Shown: piece after piece, positions 18,684 through 28,340 of the stretch
How the letters are laid out: each line of letters begins with the position of its first letter
Position numbering within the stretch: the first letter of the stretch is position 1
Assembly (NCBI RefSeq): GCF_007860095.1
Contig: NZ_SJPT01000010.1
Span: 1 to 64,000 of the forward strand
Length of the DNA stretch: 64,000 nt
Origin: Novipirellula galeiformis
GTDB lineage: Bacteria; Planctomycetota; Planctomycetia; Pirellulales; Pirellulaceae
Direction of reading: 5' to 3'
Program-made: the position numbers and the translations under genes
Notes under the pieces: generated by a model
Database searches by the model: none
The model's input: only the letters and a program-made list of their open reading frames with translations
What the model was told of the DNA's origin: nothing

Positions 18684-20048
18684 ATGCGTTGTCTTCCGTT
18701 GCGTTACAGCCGTTATTTATTACTGATCGCATGTGTTCATGCATCAATGATGTACGGCGTTCTACAAGCTGCCGATTCACTCGTGCTGAGCGTGGATACC
18801 GATCACGAGGATTCGCTCTACAAGGTGGGTGAAGAGGCGACCTTTCTCGTAACACTGAAAAACGGGAAACAAGCGGTCGAGGAAGGGAAGGTCTCGTACG
18901 TGATCGACGATTTCCTGAAAAGCGGGAAAACGGGCGGTTTTCCCGCAGGAGAATTGGCGTTAGGTAGCGAACCTGCGCGAATTGTGGTGAAAGCAGATCG
19001 GCCCGGATTTTTACGCTGCCAAGTGACTTATACGCCAAGCGAGGGCAAGCCGATCAAGGCCGCCGTGGGCGCTGGTTTTTCGGTGACAGAGATCGAACCG
19101 AGTATGCCCGTCCCGGATGACTTTGATGCCTATTGGGCCGAGCAAAAACGTCAACTCGCCGAGGTCCCGGCCGATGCAACTCTGACGCCCGTCGACCAGG
19201 CCAACGACTCCATCGCGTCCTATGACGTTCAAGTTCCTTGTCTCGGTGGGGCTCCAGTATCGGGCTATTTTTGCAAACCGAAACAAGCCAAGCCCAAAAG
19301 CTTGCCAGCGATTTTGTGGGTGCACGGTGCCGGTGTCCGCAGCTCGGGTCTCGGCACCGCGGTCAAAGGTGCCGCTGCGGGGATGTTATCCATGGACATG
19401 AATGCCCACGGCATTCCTAACGGGAAACCCGCCGCATACTACGCTGAATTGAGCGCCGGACCACTGCGGAGTTACCGAAACGCCGGCAACGAGAGTCGCG
19501 ACACCGTTTACTTTCGTGGCATGTTTTTACGACTGGTGCGAGGGATCGACTTTTTGACTTCGCAACCGGAGTGGAACGGCCGCGATGTCGTCGTCATTGG
19601 GCATAGCCAGGGCGGTGGCCAGGCGCTCGCAGCGGGTGGACTCGATGATCGCGTCACCTTGATTGCAAGCGGGGTGCCAGCGATTTGTGATCACTCCGGT
19701 GAAGTCGTGGGACGGGTCAACGGTTGGCCCAAGCTCGTACCGCGTGGAGCCGATGGCAAGCCCGAACCGAAGCCGTTGCAGGCCTCGCGATACGTCGACG
19801 CGGTGAACTTCGCTTCGCGTTGCCGTGCCGAAGCGATCATGAGTGTCGGATTCATCGACGGGACTTGTCCACCGTCGAGTTGCTACGCCGCCTACAACGC
19901 TTTGTTAGGTGAAAAACAGATGATCAATGAACCCAAGATGGGTCATGCCGCACCGTCGCACATTCATAAAGCATTCTTTGATCGTGTCTTGGAGCACGTG
20001 ACGCTTCAACCTGCGGACGCAGCTCAGCCTGCAGCCGCGGCGAACTAA
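18684..20048 (+). CDS. Secreted acetyl-xylan-esterase/cephalosporin-C-deacetylase-like hydrolase
   Basis: A 454-residue protein. The signal peptide is RYLLLIACVHASMMYGVLQAA. A beta-sandwich region (about 30-125, LVLSVDTDHEDSLYKVGEEA) precedes an AXE1-type alpha/beta-hydrolase domain (about 135-435). The nucleophile lies in VVIGHSQGGGQAL, the acid in SVGFIDGTCPPSS and the His in MGHAAPSH. AXE1 family enzymes remove acetyl groups from xylan side chains or small sugar esters. A short Ala-rich tail follows. The gene is convergent with the NHL-protein gene and stands alone. Confidence 0.87.
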   Translation: MRCLPLRYSRYLLLIACVHASMMYGVLQAADSLVLSVDTDHEDSLYKVGEEATFLVTLKNGKQAVEEGKVSYVIDDFLKSGKTGGFPAGELALGSEPARIVVKADRPGFLRCQVTYTPSEGKPIKAAVGAGFSVTEIEPSMPVPDDFDAYWAEQKRQLAEVPADATLTPVDQANDSIASYDVQVPCLGGAPVSGYFCKPKQAKPKSLPAILWVHGAGVRSSGLGTAVKGAAAGMLSMDMNAHGIPNGKPAAYYAELSAGPLRSYRNAGNESRDTVYFRGMFLRLVRGIDFLTSQPEWNGRDVVVIGHSQGGGQALAAGGLDDRVTLIASGVPAICDHSGEVVGRVNGWPKLVPRGADGKPEPKPLQASRYVDAVNFASRCRAEAIMSVGFIDGTCPPSSCYAAYNALLGEKQMINEPKMGHAAPSHIHKAFFDRVLEHVTLQPADAAQPAAAAN

Positions 20049-20401
20049 GACGCCGCTGGAGCAATTTGAGAAATGTCGTAGGTAAAAAAAGTTGCTGCGT
20101 TCGCCAGAACGTGGTCCACCGCGAACGCGACGGCAGCTACATCAAAGATGTAAATGCGCTAGCTGATGTATTCGTTCCAGGCTTCTCAACGCTGACGTCG
20201 ATGAGAAGCCTGGCGGGTCCGAATCGATGCCAGATGCGTGCCGTGTTCCGGGGCAACGCCGCGGGAACGTTCACCTCTCCCCTGCTCTGCTTGGCCGCCC
20301 ACGAAAGTCGCTACGATCAGTCGCGATTGAGAAACCATTAAACAGGGACATCGGCGCACTGGGGTGACTCGCTTGGTATGACACCGTTTGCTCTGGGGTT
20401 T
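20049..20401. other. Intergenic region between convergent genes
   Basis: About 353 bases without a convincing gene. The only clear element is the 12-bp inverted repeat at 20177-20213. Confidence 0.6.
20177..20213. terminator. Perfect 12-bp hairpin between convergent genes
   Basis: ccaggcttctca (20177-20188) pairs perfectly with tgagaagcctgg (20202-20213) around a 13-base loop. It lies between two genes that converge, so a shared terminator is plausible, although neither side has a T run. Confidence 0.5.
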
Positions 20402-22525
20402 TCATTTCTCCGTGACGATCTTTAGCACGCGATTGTTGTAGCTGTCGGTGATGTAAAGCTCTCCCGTTTCGGGATGAACGGTCACGCCATGCGGGCGATT
20501 GAGTTGGCATTCCAAGGGAGGACCGCCAACGCCCTGAGAGCCTTTTTCGCCGGTTCCGGCGATTCGCTCGATCGTCCCGGTGCTCGGATCATAGCGACGA
20601 ATCAGGTGATTCTCAGCATCGGCGATGATCACGCGGTTGTCGTTGTCGATGCATAGATGTTTTGGCCCGTTCATCGTCGCGGCCAAGGCGTTGCCACCAT
20701 CACCGTTGTTCCCCCGCGTCCCAGCAGCGTTCACGACGGTTCTGATTTTGCCATCCGCATCGACCACTCGTAACGCATGTCCGCCACGCTCCAAGATGTA
20801 AAGATTGCCGAGTCGGTCGGCTGCAGCCGCACGTGGATCGACGAGCGGTGATGCGGTAGCCAAGGTCCCGTCAACGGGCACTCCCTTGGTTCCATTGCCC
20901 GCGACCACGCGAGCGATGCCCGTGGTCAAATCGATTTCATGCACTTGACCAAGGTCTGCAACGTGTAGCTTTGTGCCAGAGAAATCCAAGGTGATGCAAT
21001 ACGCTCCCCGCTTCCTGGCGCGTTCGCTGGGGACATCGAAACCAGCCAAACTTCCAATTTTGCCTGTGCTCGGATCGAATTGGCGAATACGTCCATTCCA
21101 GGTATCGGCGATCAAAATTTGGCCCTCAGGACGGATGACCAAATTGTGGGGGCCGTTGAATTGTGCGTTCAGCGCGAGTCCACCGTCGCCTGAAAAACCT
21201 GCCTCACGCTGCCCCGCCACGTGATGCAGACTGCCCTGCGGGTCAATCTTCAGCAACCGATTCCCCTGGCTCATCTCGATGATCCACGTCGATCCCATCT
21301 TGTCAAAAGCGACGCCGTAGGGCTCGAAGAGTCGTGCGGTACGAGCGTCGACTTCGGTCGCGTCAACCTCCCCGCCAGCAACCAACTCGATCCGTCGTGG
21401 TGTTTGCCTCTGCAACACGCGGACGCGATGAGCTTCACTGTCGCCGATCAGAATGGAACCATCATGATCGACATAGATGCCATGCAGTCGGGCCAGTTTA
21501 CATCGCAGCGGGTCGCCATCGGGGCCATCCCCTTTTTCGCCGGTACCGGCAATCAACTCGAGATTGCCAGTTCGTGCGTTGATCATCCGAACCGAATGAC
21601 TTTCCGTATCGGCGAGCCAAACATTCCCGTCACCATCGATCGCAATTCCTTTGGGGCCATTCAACGTCGCTAGCTTCGCCGGACCTCCATTCCCCGTGAA
21701 ACCTTTTGCTCCCGTCCCTGCGCGATGATGGATCGTTTGTGTCTTCCTATCGAGCTTGAAGACCTGGTTGCCTTCGCGAGTGGCAAGCCAGAGGTCTCCG
21801 GCTTGATCAAAATCGATCGAGCGGGGGCCCTTCAGAGGCGTGCCGGATATTGGCGAACCATCGGGCGTCGCGCCCGGTTTCCCAGTGCCGGCAAACGTCG
21901 CAATCTTGCCCGATTGCATGTCAATTTTGCGAACCACGTGGTTACCGATATCACAAACGTAAAGATTACGATCGGGACCAAATTGAATACTGTGTGGCTT
22001 GTTTAGCTGAGCCGCCTGAGCTGGCCCGCCGTCGCCGGCGTATCCGGCAACGCCTGTTCCAGCGATCGTCGAGATCGTCCGCGATTTCATGTCGATTTTG
22101 CGAATCGCATGATTCCCCATGTCGACGACATACAGATCGCCTGCGGCATCGAAGCGAATCTCATGCGGCAAGTTGAAGGTCGCGTCGATCGCGGGTCCGC
22201 CATCGCCGGAGTATCCTTTTTGACCATTGCCTGCGATCGTTTCCATTTGGCCGGTCGCATCGATGCGGCGAATGCGTTGTCCGGAATATTCGCAAAACCA
22301 GATCGCACCGTCCGGTCCACGAACCACTCCGAACGGGTTGTCGAGCTGTTTCGCCAAGGCGGGCCCGTCACCATCGAAGCCGGCTTCCCCGGTCCCCGCG
22401 ATGGTGCGAATCGTCCATTCGCTCTTCGCCGGGTCCGATTGGCTCAGCGCCGGGACATTACTGAGTAGCAAACAAGCGGCGAATGCGCATGGAGCGAGAA
22501 AACGATGGTATTTCAACGACAACAT
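20402..22525 (-). CDS. Secreted NHL-repeat beta-propeller protein
   Basis: A 707-residue protein with a signal peptide (FAACLLLSNVPALSQ) and a long array of NHL-type repeats, each reading close to IAGTGxxGxxGDGGPAxxAxLxxPxGIxxDxxGxLYVxDxxNHxIRxID. At least ten repeats fit in the length, probably two propellers. Key spots include AGTGEAGFDGDG, DMGNHAIRKID and ADAENHLIRRYD. Such proteins bind ligands or cell-surface polymers; no catalytic domain is present. It starts at ATG 22525 and stands alone, convergent with the esterase gene. Confidence 0.9.
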   Translation of the reverse strand: MLSLKYHRFLAPCAFAACLLLSNVPALSQSDPAKSEWTIRTIAGTGEAGFDGDGPALAKQLDNPFGVVRGPDGAIWFCEYSGQRIRRIDATGQMETIAGNGQKGYSGDGGPAIDATFNLPHEIRFDAAGDLYVVDMGNHAIRKIDMKSRTISTIAGTGVAGYAGDGGPAQAAQLNKPHSIQFGPDRNLYVCDIGNHVVRKIDMQSGKIATFAGTGKPGATPDGSPISGTPLKGPRSIDFDQAGDLWLATREGNQVFKLDRKTQTIHHRAGTGAKGFTGNGGPAKLATLNGPKGIAIDGDGNVWLADTESHSVRMINARTGNLELIAGTGEKGDGPDGDPLRCKLARLHGIYVDHDGSILIGDSEAHRVRVLQRQTPRRIELVAGGEVDATEVDARTARLFEPYGVAFDKMGSTWIIEMSQGNRLLKIDPQGSLHHVAGQREAGFSGDGGLALNAQFNGPHNLVIRPEGQILIADTWNGRIRQFDPSTGKIGSLAGFDVPSERARKRGAYCITLDFSGTKLHVADLGQVHEIDLTTGIARVVAGNGTKGVPVDGTLATASPLVDPRAAAADRLGNLYILERGGHALRVVDADGKIRTVVNAAGTRGNNGDGGNALAATMNGPKHLCIDNDNRVIIADAENHLIRRYDPSTGTIERIAGTGEKGSQGVGGPPLECQLNRPHGVTVHPETGELYITDSYNNRVLKIVTEK

Positions 22526-23054
22526 GAAGATGGTCTTTTCAATTCAGTTAGTGGGCTCAAACATCGACGCGACGACCATTGTACTCAAGTCGTCTCGCCA
22601 ATCGACAACGACAACGCAATTGCGACGCAGGACTCAATGAGAAAATCGGGCGGGCCGTTGTACCCGCACAGCTTTGTAACCGCACAGCTTTGATCGCCGA
22701 GCCCCCTAGAACCGATCCGAAAGGGGAGTGCCTTCGTGGCGGTAGCGACGAAGGCAAATCGTGCTCGCTGCTGTCGTCGCTATCGCGACTGAAGGTGTGG
22801 GTAATGACAAGCTCAACAGGCTAGATAAACTTCCGAAGCCTTGCCGCTAAAATACAAAAGCACCACTTCAAAAGTTCTGCTTCGGGTGATGACTTTGATT
22901 GCATGCATCATTGGCGATGTCGTAACGCGTTGCTGATCAAGCCACTGAGATTGGCTCACGACGAGTTTCACAATCAACTTCAACGTCGAGGCAACGGACG
23001 TTAGCGACGTTACCAGCAAGCATTCCATCGCCCCGAGAAGCAAGCGGCGAGTTC
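22526..23054. other. Intergenic region with repeats
   Basis: About 529 bases. Holds a 16-bp direct duplication with unit ccgcacagctttg (22664-22676 and 22680-22692) and, at 22775-22811, a 37-bp sequence repeated with five mismatches at 28148-28184. An 81-codon minus frame here has no family features and is not called. Confidence 0.6.
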
Positions 23055-23906
23055 TCACTCTAGCCGCAGGAGCAATACGAACAACGCCGCGGCGATTAAA
23101 TCGGCAGTAGTTCCCGGGTTCAAACGATTACCGTCACTTCGCAAATAAGCGTCGAACTGCTGGCGTGCCGTGCGATCAAGTTTGTCGACTTCGCTTGCCC
23201 GACGCGTCACTTCCTCCGCCACTGCTGCGCCGCACTTACGCGCGATCAACGTATCGGTTTGGCTGGCGAGCAACTCGAGGTGCGCATCGGCGATCCCGCC
23301 CAGGATATCGCCGCTCGCGTCGATGGCCTTTTCCAAACGAGGCACGACGCGCTCAAATAAGTCCTTGAACCCATTGGCATACTGAGACGCTACCGAATCC
23401 CGATCGGCCGCCAATCGCATCGCCGCAATCAAATCGTCCCCCGACGTAGCCGGATCGCGCACATCCAACTCATCGACTTCGCCTAGCCCACCGGCGGTGG
23501 CATTGCGTATCGCCTCGAAGATACAAGCGGCATCGTCTTGGTTCTGAGCTTCGAGTAGTGAAGCAACGGCGGCTTGCAAATCGCAGTCGAGATCGCGGTG
23601 AGCGACTTCCGCGATCGGACCGATCAACAACAAAATGCCTAAGTTAACATTGGAGCCCGTTGCCAATTTTGTTTGCCGCACCGCACCGAGAACCATTTCG
23701 CTGAAATGGCGTCCCGGCGACGCAAACACCTCGGCCGCAATCTCAGCGGCGACGACGAAGTCACCATAACTCAAATCATCGAACGATTGCCCCGGGAACA
23801 CATTCCCTGCTTTCGGGGAGGTCGCTTCCAACAGGAGGGACCAGCGAACCGCATCGGCAACCGACCGCACCTGCGATCGCACCACGCCAAGTGGATCATT
23901 GACCAT
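23055..23906 (-). CDS. CitG/MdcB-like triphosphoribosyl-dephospho-CoA synthase family protein
   Basis: A protein of about 283 residues resembling the CitG family: LEATSPKAGNVFPGQSF matches the N-terminal substrate motif, TKLATGSNVNLGILLLIGPI the glycine-rich segment, and LNPGTTADLIAAALFVLLL the C-terminal signature. True CitG/MdcB make the prosthetic-group precursor of citrate or malonate decarboxylases, but no such lyase is nearby. Related proteins occur in C1-transfer (methanopterin) gene sets of planctomycetes and methylotrophs, where their role is unclear. The ATG at 23906 is preferred over a GTG at 23930; an AAGGA lies upstream. It overlaps the preceding hydrolase gene by 11 bases. Confidence 0.75.
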   Translation of the reverse strand: MVNDPLGVVRSQVRSVADAVRWSLLLEATSPKAGNVFPGQSFDDLSYGDFVVAAEIAAEVFASPGRHFSEMVLGAVRQTKLATGSNVNLGILLLIGPIAEVAHRDLDCDLQAAVASLLEAQNQDDAACIFEAIRNATAGGLGEVDELDVRDPATSGDDLIAAMRLAADRDSVASQYANGFKDLFERVVPRLEKAIDASGDILGGIADAHLELLASQTDTLIARKCGAAVAEEVTRRASEVDKLDRTARQQFDAYLRSDGNRLNPGTTADLIAAALFVLLLRLE

Positions 23907-24819
23907 CGCTATAGCAATCCTTGCTATCACTGTCCTGAAGGAACGCGGCGATCGCGGAAACCACTTCTGCGTTTGCGTCCTCGATCACATAGTGCCCGGC
24001 ATCCGCGATTTCGACCGTCTTGGCGTGAGGCCAAACCTGTTGAAATCGCCGCAGGCATTCCGGCCGAAAGCACCAATCTTTCATGCCCCAAACCAACAGC
24101 GACGGCAGTTCAGCGAGCTTGGGCAAATCGGCCTCGAGTTGGCGTAGCGTCGCCATCGTCGGGTGTTTGTCGGACATCGGGATATCGCGAACAAAGGCGT
24201 CGTTGGCCACACGGTTCGCCCACGAATTATATGGAGCGAGCAATCCACGAGCCGCATCCTTGGACAACTTGTTCCGCGACATGGCCATCGTAATCGCTGC
24301 CCCGGCAAACGCATTCAAACCACGTACCGCAGCGCTACCGAGCAGTGGGATTCGGCAGGCGGCAATCCGCCAAGGAACATACGGCGGTGGAAACGCAGCG
24401 GTGTTCAGCAGCACGATCCGCTCGAGTCGATCGGTCCGTTTCAACATCGCCGACAAACCAATCGCCCCCCCCCAATCGTGAGCAATCAGGGTGACTCGTT
24501 TCAAATTCAGACTGTCAATCAATTGAACTAAGTTGTCACGGTGATCCGACAATCGATAGGGAAATTCGCCATTGTCGATGTGCATGCCTCGCGGCGGCTT
24601 GTCGCTTCGGCCACAGCCCAAATGATCCACCGCGACGACCCGATGGCTCGCACTAAATCGCTCGACAATCGACCGCCAATAGAAACTCCACGTTGGGTTT
24701 CCGTGGACGCATAATAGCGTCTGCTCCCCGGCACCTTCGTCGAGAAAACGCAGCGTGTGCGATCCAGTAGTCAATTCGCCTGACTGATAAGGCAGCAGGT
24801 CTTCAGCAATCGATTTCAT
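23896..24819 (-). CDS. Alpha/beta hydrolase of the haloalkane dehalogenase/OleB-like group
   Basis: A 307-residue cytoplasmic enzyme. CVHGNPTWSFYWRSIV is the oxyanion motif of dehalogenase-like hydrolases. The nucleophile is Asp in LIAHDWGGAIG, followed by LLNTAAFPPPYVPWR in the cap domain, VWGMKDWCF near the acid and DAGHYVIEDA with the catalytic His. Relatives include haloalkane dehalogenases and OleB, which decarboxylates beta-lactones in olefin synthesis; no other ole genes are in the window. The ATG at 24819 is preferred over a TTG two codons upstream. Its end overlaps the CitG-like gene, so the two are probably co-expressed. Confidence 0.8.
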   Translation of the reverse strand: MKSIAEDLLPYQSGELTTGSHTLRFLDEGAGEQTLLCVHGNPTWSFYWRSIVERFSASHRVVAVDHLGCGRSDKPPRGMHIDNGEFPYRLSDHRDNLVQLIDSLNLKRVTLIAHDWGGAIGLSAMLKRTDRLERIVLLNTAAFPPPYVPWRIAACRIPLLGSAAVRGLNAFAGAAITMAMSRNKLSKDAARGLLAPYNSWANRVANDAFVRDIPMSDKHPTMATLRQLEADLPKLAELPSLLVWGMKDWCFRPECLRRFQQVWPHAKTVEIADAGHYVIEDANAEVVSAIAAFLQDSDSKDCYSDGQ

Positions 24820-25602
24820 TGCCAAAGTGTGGCTCAGAATCTCGAATTAGGGAACCACCCGTGAAACACGAGCGGGAAACTAAATCGGGGCCAAACTATC
24901 ACCGGCGGCAACGTAGCGTCCCCGCCGACAAACTTTTCTGGACCCGCGTGTCAACGCAGCCAATTTTGGCCGAAATGACCACCCACAGAGCGAACACACG
25001 GCTTTCAAAGCTGCACGATTGCCGAGCCAGAAATCCGTCCCCATCCCGGCCAGAGAGGCCCCCAATGGCGACATGCATTAACAACTCCGCAGATCGAGCT
25101 CACGCTTAGCCCCTCGCCAACCGAGCCGCATCTCGTCTGGGCAAAACAACTGCCTAACGCCCCATACGATCGGGGCGGACATTGACGGGGTGTTTTGGGT
25201 AGTGGTACGGCGCTGGGCCGCTCGCTGTTTCTCCAGCGCATTTCGTCGCTTACTGCGACCGGGCGGCATCGCACCGCTACCAAAGAAGATGGCATTGTGG
25301 AAGAAATACCAGAGATACGGTGACAGCCGCAGCGCGTCCACTTTTGAACGCCGGGATACGCTGGGATACGCTGGGGCCCCGCAATCCATTGGGGGGCAAC
25401 TCTCGCTGGACCCTGCCCTGCTCTGCCAAAAATCCGGATGAGAGGGATCCGGACGAGAGGGATCCGGATGAGAGGATCCGACAGAAGGGGATCCAGATTG
25501 AGGCCGCTCCCTTCGGCGCTGGCCTCGTGATCCGCGTCGGGACGTTTGCCCCGGTGTCGCCCTGCCCTGCGGCAAGGACGACAACCCATTTGCCGCAGCG
25601 TC
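24820..25602. other. Long intergenic region with a 15-bp tandem repeat
   Basis: About 783 bases between two minus-strand genes. The 15-bp unit atccggatgagaggg is present three times (25432-25475). Open minus frames of 160-200 codons cross this repeat and look like translated GC-rich non-coding DNA. A basic 63-codon minus frame (25078-25269, starting MPPGRSKRRN) is the only remote candidate gene; it has no ribosome-binding site. Confidence 0.55.
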
Positions 25603-26586
25603 TTAGCCGGCAACCTTCAGACGCGGTGGTTGTGCGGCGTCGGCGAGGATCGCACGCAGTCGATCGAATTCGTCGGGGTCCGTAAAGTGCAAGGTGATCT
25701 TGCCGCGACCGCGTGCTGAACTTTTGATCTCGACCTTGGTGCCGAAGATCATTCGCATCTCTTGCTGCATCGCTTCGATCTGAGGCGAAATCGATCGTCG
25801 CTTTTGGCGGGTTGCATTGACGACCTTCTTGCCGGTCTCGGCATCCTCTTCGGCCTTCAACAACTCCGCAACATGCGTCTCGGTAGCGCGAACGCTCCAA
25901 GTCTCTTCCATGATCTTACCGGCGGTGCGAATTTGAATTTCCTCGTCACCAATCGGTAATAGCGCCCGAGCATGTCCGGCGCTGATCTCGCCAGCTTGCA
26001 ACAAGTCGAGAATCGCGTCGGGCAATTCGAGCAGTCGCATCAGGTTGGCGATCGTGCTGCGGTCAATACTCAAGCGACGCGCCAGATCGTCCTGTTTGCA
26101 TTTGTGCTCATCGATGTAGCGTTTGAATGACAACGCCTTTTCAATGGGATTGAGGTCCTTGCGTTGCAAGTTCTCGATGATCGCCAATTCGGCGACCAAA
26201 CGATCGTCCGCTTCACGCACCTCGGCACGGATCGTTTTCAATCCTGCGTGAATGGTCGCTCGCAGCCGACGTTCGCCGCTGATCAATTGGTACTTGCCAT
26301 CGACAATGCGAACCAACACTGGCTGCAGCTGTTGATGGTTCTTTAGACTCTCCGCCAGTGATGCGATTTCCTCTGGATTGAATTCGCGTCGTGGTTGAAA
26401 CGGATTGTTCTGGATTTCGTCGACGCTAATCTCGAGCGATTGGACCTTACTCGATCCACCAGATTCCCGGGGACCACCGAGGTCGCTTGCTTCATGAACG
26501 GGATTCCCATCGTCATCCAGGGGCGTGCCCAATAGCGCGGCTAGCCCTTTCCCTAAACGTCGATCCTTCGTTGTTGCACTAGTCAC
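25603..26586 (-). CDS. parB: Chromosome-partitioning CTPase/DNA-binding protein ParB
   Basis: A protein of about 327 residues. The N-terminal KDRRLGKGLAALLG is the usual ParA-interacting start of ParB. ISVDEIQNNPFQPRREFNPE and LISGERRLRAT (the GERRxR CTP-binding box) form the ParB/Srx domain. IENLQRKDLNPIEKA and QDDLARRLSIDRSTIANLMR form the helix-turn-helix. The C-terminal region (TKVEIKSSARGRGKITLHF) is the dimerisation domain. ParB spreads from parS and helps segregate the origin. The start is a GTG overlapping the stop of parA by 8 bases; the upstream in-frame extension runs through parA and is not coding. Confidence 0.93.
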   Translation of the reverse strand: MTSATTKDRRLGKGLAALLGTPLDDDGNPVHEASDLGGPRESGGSSKVQSLEISVDEIQNNPFQPRREFNPEEIASLAESLKNHQQLQPVLVRIVDGKYQLISGERRLRATIHAGLKTIRAEVREADDRLVAELAIIENLQRKDLNPIEKALSFKRYIDEHKCKQDDLARRLSIDRSTIANLMRLLELPDAILDLLQAGEISAGHARALLPIGDEEIQIRTAGKIMEETWSVRATETHVAELLKAEEDAETGKKVVNATRQKRRSISPQIEAMQQEMRMIFGTKVEIKSSARGRGKITLHFTDPDEFDRLRAILADAAQPPRLKVAG

Positions 26587-27358
26587 GCTCGAGCACCTCC
26601 ATGCACAGCTGGGTATAAGCAAACGCGCCGCGGGATCGCGGTGCATACTCAAACACGGTTTTGCCGTGGCTCGGTGCTTCGCTGAGCGAAACATCCCGAG
26701 GCACGACACTGTCAAACACAATATCGCCAAAGAAATCGCGTACTTCCTCGTCGACTTCTCGGGTCAATTCGAGATAGGGATCATACATCGTTAGTAGGAT
26801 CCCACCAAAGGTCAGTCTGCCGTCGGTGGCGACGATCACCTTTTTTATTGTCTGGATTAATTGCGTCAGTCCTTCCATCGCAAAGTATTCGCACTGGATC
26901 GGCATCAACACCTCAGTGCTGGCGGTCAAGGCGGTTTGCGTTAGCGGACCCACGCTCGGTGGGCAATCCACCAAGATGAAATCGTATTGGTCGATAATCG
27001 AATCAAGGTGCTTTCGCACCTGGGACGTTTCAGTCTCACCCGCGTCGGCTAAACGATCGACATCCTGCAGCGTCCGACTGCCACGCAACATCGATAGGTT
27101 CGCCACTTGCGTTTCCACGATATTGCTTTCGATCGATTCGGTCCCAATGATCGCGTGTCCGTCGCTAGGCTCAAAGCCTAACGACCCGGTGGCATTGCAT
27201 TGCGGGTCGAGATCGACCAGCAACGAGCGTTTTCCGGACATTGCTAATGCGGCCGAAAGGTTCACGGCGGTGGTTGTCTTCCCCACGCCTCCCTTCTGAT
27301 TGACCACGCAAAGAATCCTTCCCACCGTGTCCACGTTCCTATTAGAGACCGACTGCAT
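26579..27358 (-). CDS. parA: Chromosome-partitioning ATPase ParA/Soj
   Basis: A 259-residue ParA with deviant Walker A KGGVGKTTT near residue 23, switch ILVDCPPSVGPLTQTAL, and the C-terminal DVSLSEAPSHGKTVFEYAPR motif typical of chromosomal Soj. It uses ATP-dependent DNA binding to move ParB-parS complexes. It overlaps parB by 8 bases, forming a parAB operon. Two parS-like palindromes lie at 27391-27427, 33-69 bases before the start, suggesting autoregulation. Chromosomal parAB is often near the replication origin, but no dnaA, dnaN, gidA or rnpA is in the window. Confidence 0.95.
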   Translation of the reverse strand: MQSVSNRNVDTVGRILCVVNQKGGVGKTTTAVNLSAALAMSGKRSLLVDLDPQCNATGSLGFEPSDGHAIIGTESIESNIVETQVANLSMLRGSRTLQDVDRLADAGETETSQVRKHLDSIIDQYDFILVDCPPSVGPLTQTALTASTEVLMPIQCEYFAMEGLTQLIQTIKKVIVATDGRLTFGGILLTMYDPYLELTREVDEEVRDFFGDIVFDSVVPRDVSLSEAPSHGKTVFEYAPRSRGAFAYTQLCMEVLERD

Positions 27359-27390
27359 TCCGTCGCAGCCACAACGAACCGTACGATATA

Positions 27391-27427
27391 AGTTTCAGGT
27401 GAAACAAGACTGGTTTCACAAGAAACT
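27391..27427. promoter_or_regulatory. Two parS-like sites upstream of parA
   Basis: agtttcaggtgaaaca (27391-27406) matches the general bacterial parS TGTTTCACGTGAAACA at 14 of 16 positions; ggtttcacaagaaact (27412-27427) matches at 12 of 16. Both are near-perfect palindromes and sit just before the parA start, where ParB binding could nucleate segregation and control the operon. Confidence 0.65.
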
Positions 27428-27744
27428 GAACTTGACGATGGGCCGTATTTCAAGGCCAGACTGCAGCGACGGCACGCCTCGACAACCGCCGATACGCCGT
27501 TTTCGACGTGCGGCATTAGCTTGCGTGGTAAGCACGTAGGCAGGAATGCTTGGGAAAAATCCCATTAGCCGCTTGGGCGTTAGCCTGGGCTGCTAAAACT
27601 TTGGTATGGACAGAGCATTTCATCAAGGCATTTTTGTTCCGCGATCTTTGTCCTGAAGGCTTTGTCATCATCCCGAAGGGATTCTTAGAAAATAGCCGGG
27701 GATAAGCGTAGCGACATCCCCGGAATCCGAACCGTAGTACACCG

Positions 27745-27797
27745 CCGACCCCGCAGGGTGTCGCAGATGCTCGGTCTGCGACACCCGGCGGGGTCGG
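27745..27797. repeat. 23-bp palindrome
   Basis: The left arm at 27745-27767 and right arm at 27775-27797 are complementary at 22 of 23 positions around a 7-base loop. There is no T run. It looks like a mobile palindromic repeat rather than a terminator. Confidence 0.85.
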
Positions 27798-28340
27798 TTG
27801 GGACATCCACGCTGGCCTTCCGGTGGTGTTCGCTGCGCTCAAACCACCGGCTACTGTCTGTCATTCCGTCGGGATGAAAATTGCGCAAACCAAAAAACCC
27901 ACAACCCCAACTTTTCCACGGTCCAGCGTTAGCTCCGGTTGAACGCGGGAACCACCGCTAGCGCCAAAGCGGCTAGTATCCCGAAAGACTCCTGACCGCT
28001 AAGCATGGCGGAGAGTGGCTCGCTGCAGTCCCGAAAGCCGTAAATGCCAAGATGGACCGATACGGCTGCTTGAGCATCATCCCGAAGGGATCCTCAGTCA
28101 ATATCCAGCGATCGAGCGAAGCGAACTCCAACGGTAACCATTGCGGTCGTTGCTAACGCGACTGAAGGTGTGGATAACGAAAAGGATTCACGACCGGGGC
28201 GAGAGCATCTAAATTTTATGTAGCTAGTGTCGCCCGACGGGGGACCGCGTTCTTGCGAACGCAGCTACGGTTTGCATCTCACGTCATTCTTAAAAATGCA
28301 CTAGTACTGCGTCAAACTTTACTTCTGGGATTAGCGGCAT

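Noticed and set aside
22813-23058. 81-codon minus-strand ORF
   Set aside because: No ribosome-binding site or family features; it falls in an intergenic region with repeats.
25005-25900. Several overlapping 160-200-codon minus-strand frames before and across the parB end
   Set aside because: They overlap each other, cross a 15-bp tandem repeat or run antiparallel/out of frame with parB, and show Arg/Pro/Ser-rich composition of shadow frames.
27516-27888. Minus-strand ORFs between parA and the palindrome cluster
   Set aside because: They run through hairpin elements and read as translated palindromes (no hydrophobic core, no start signals).
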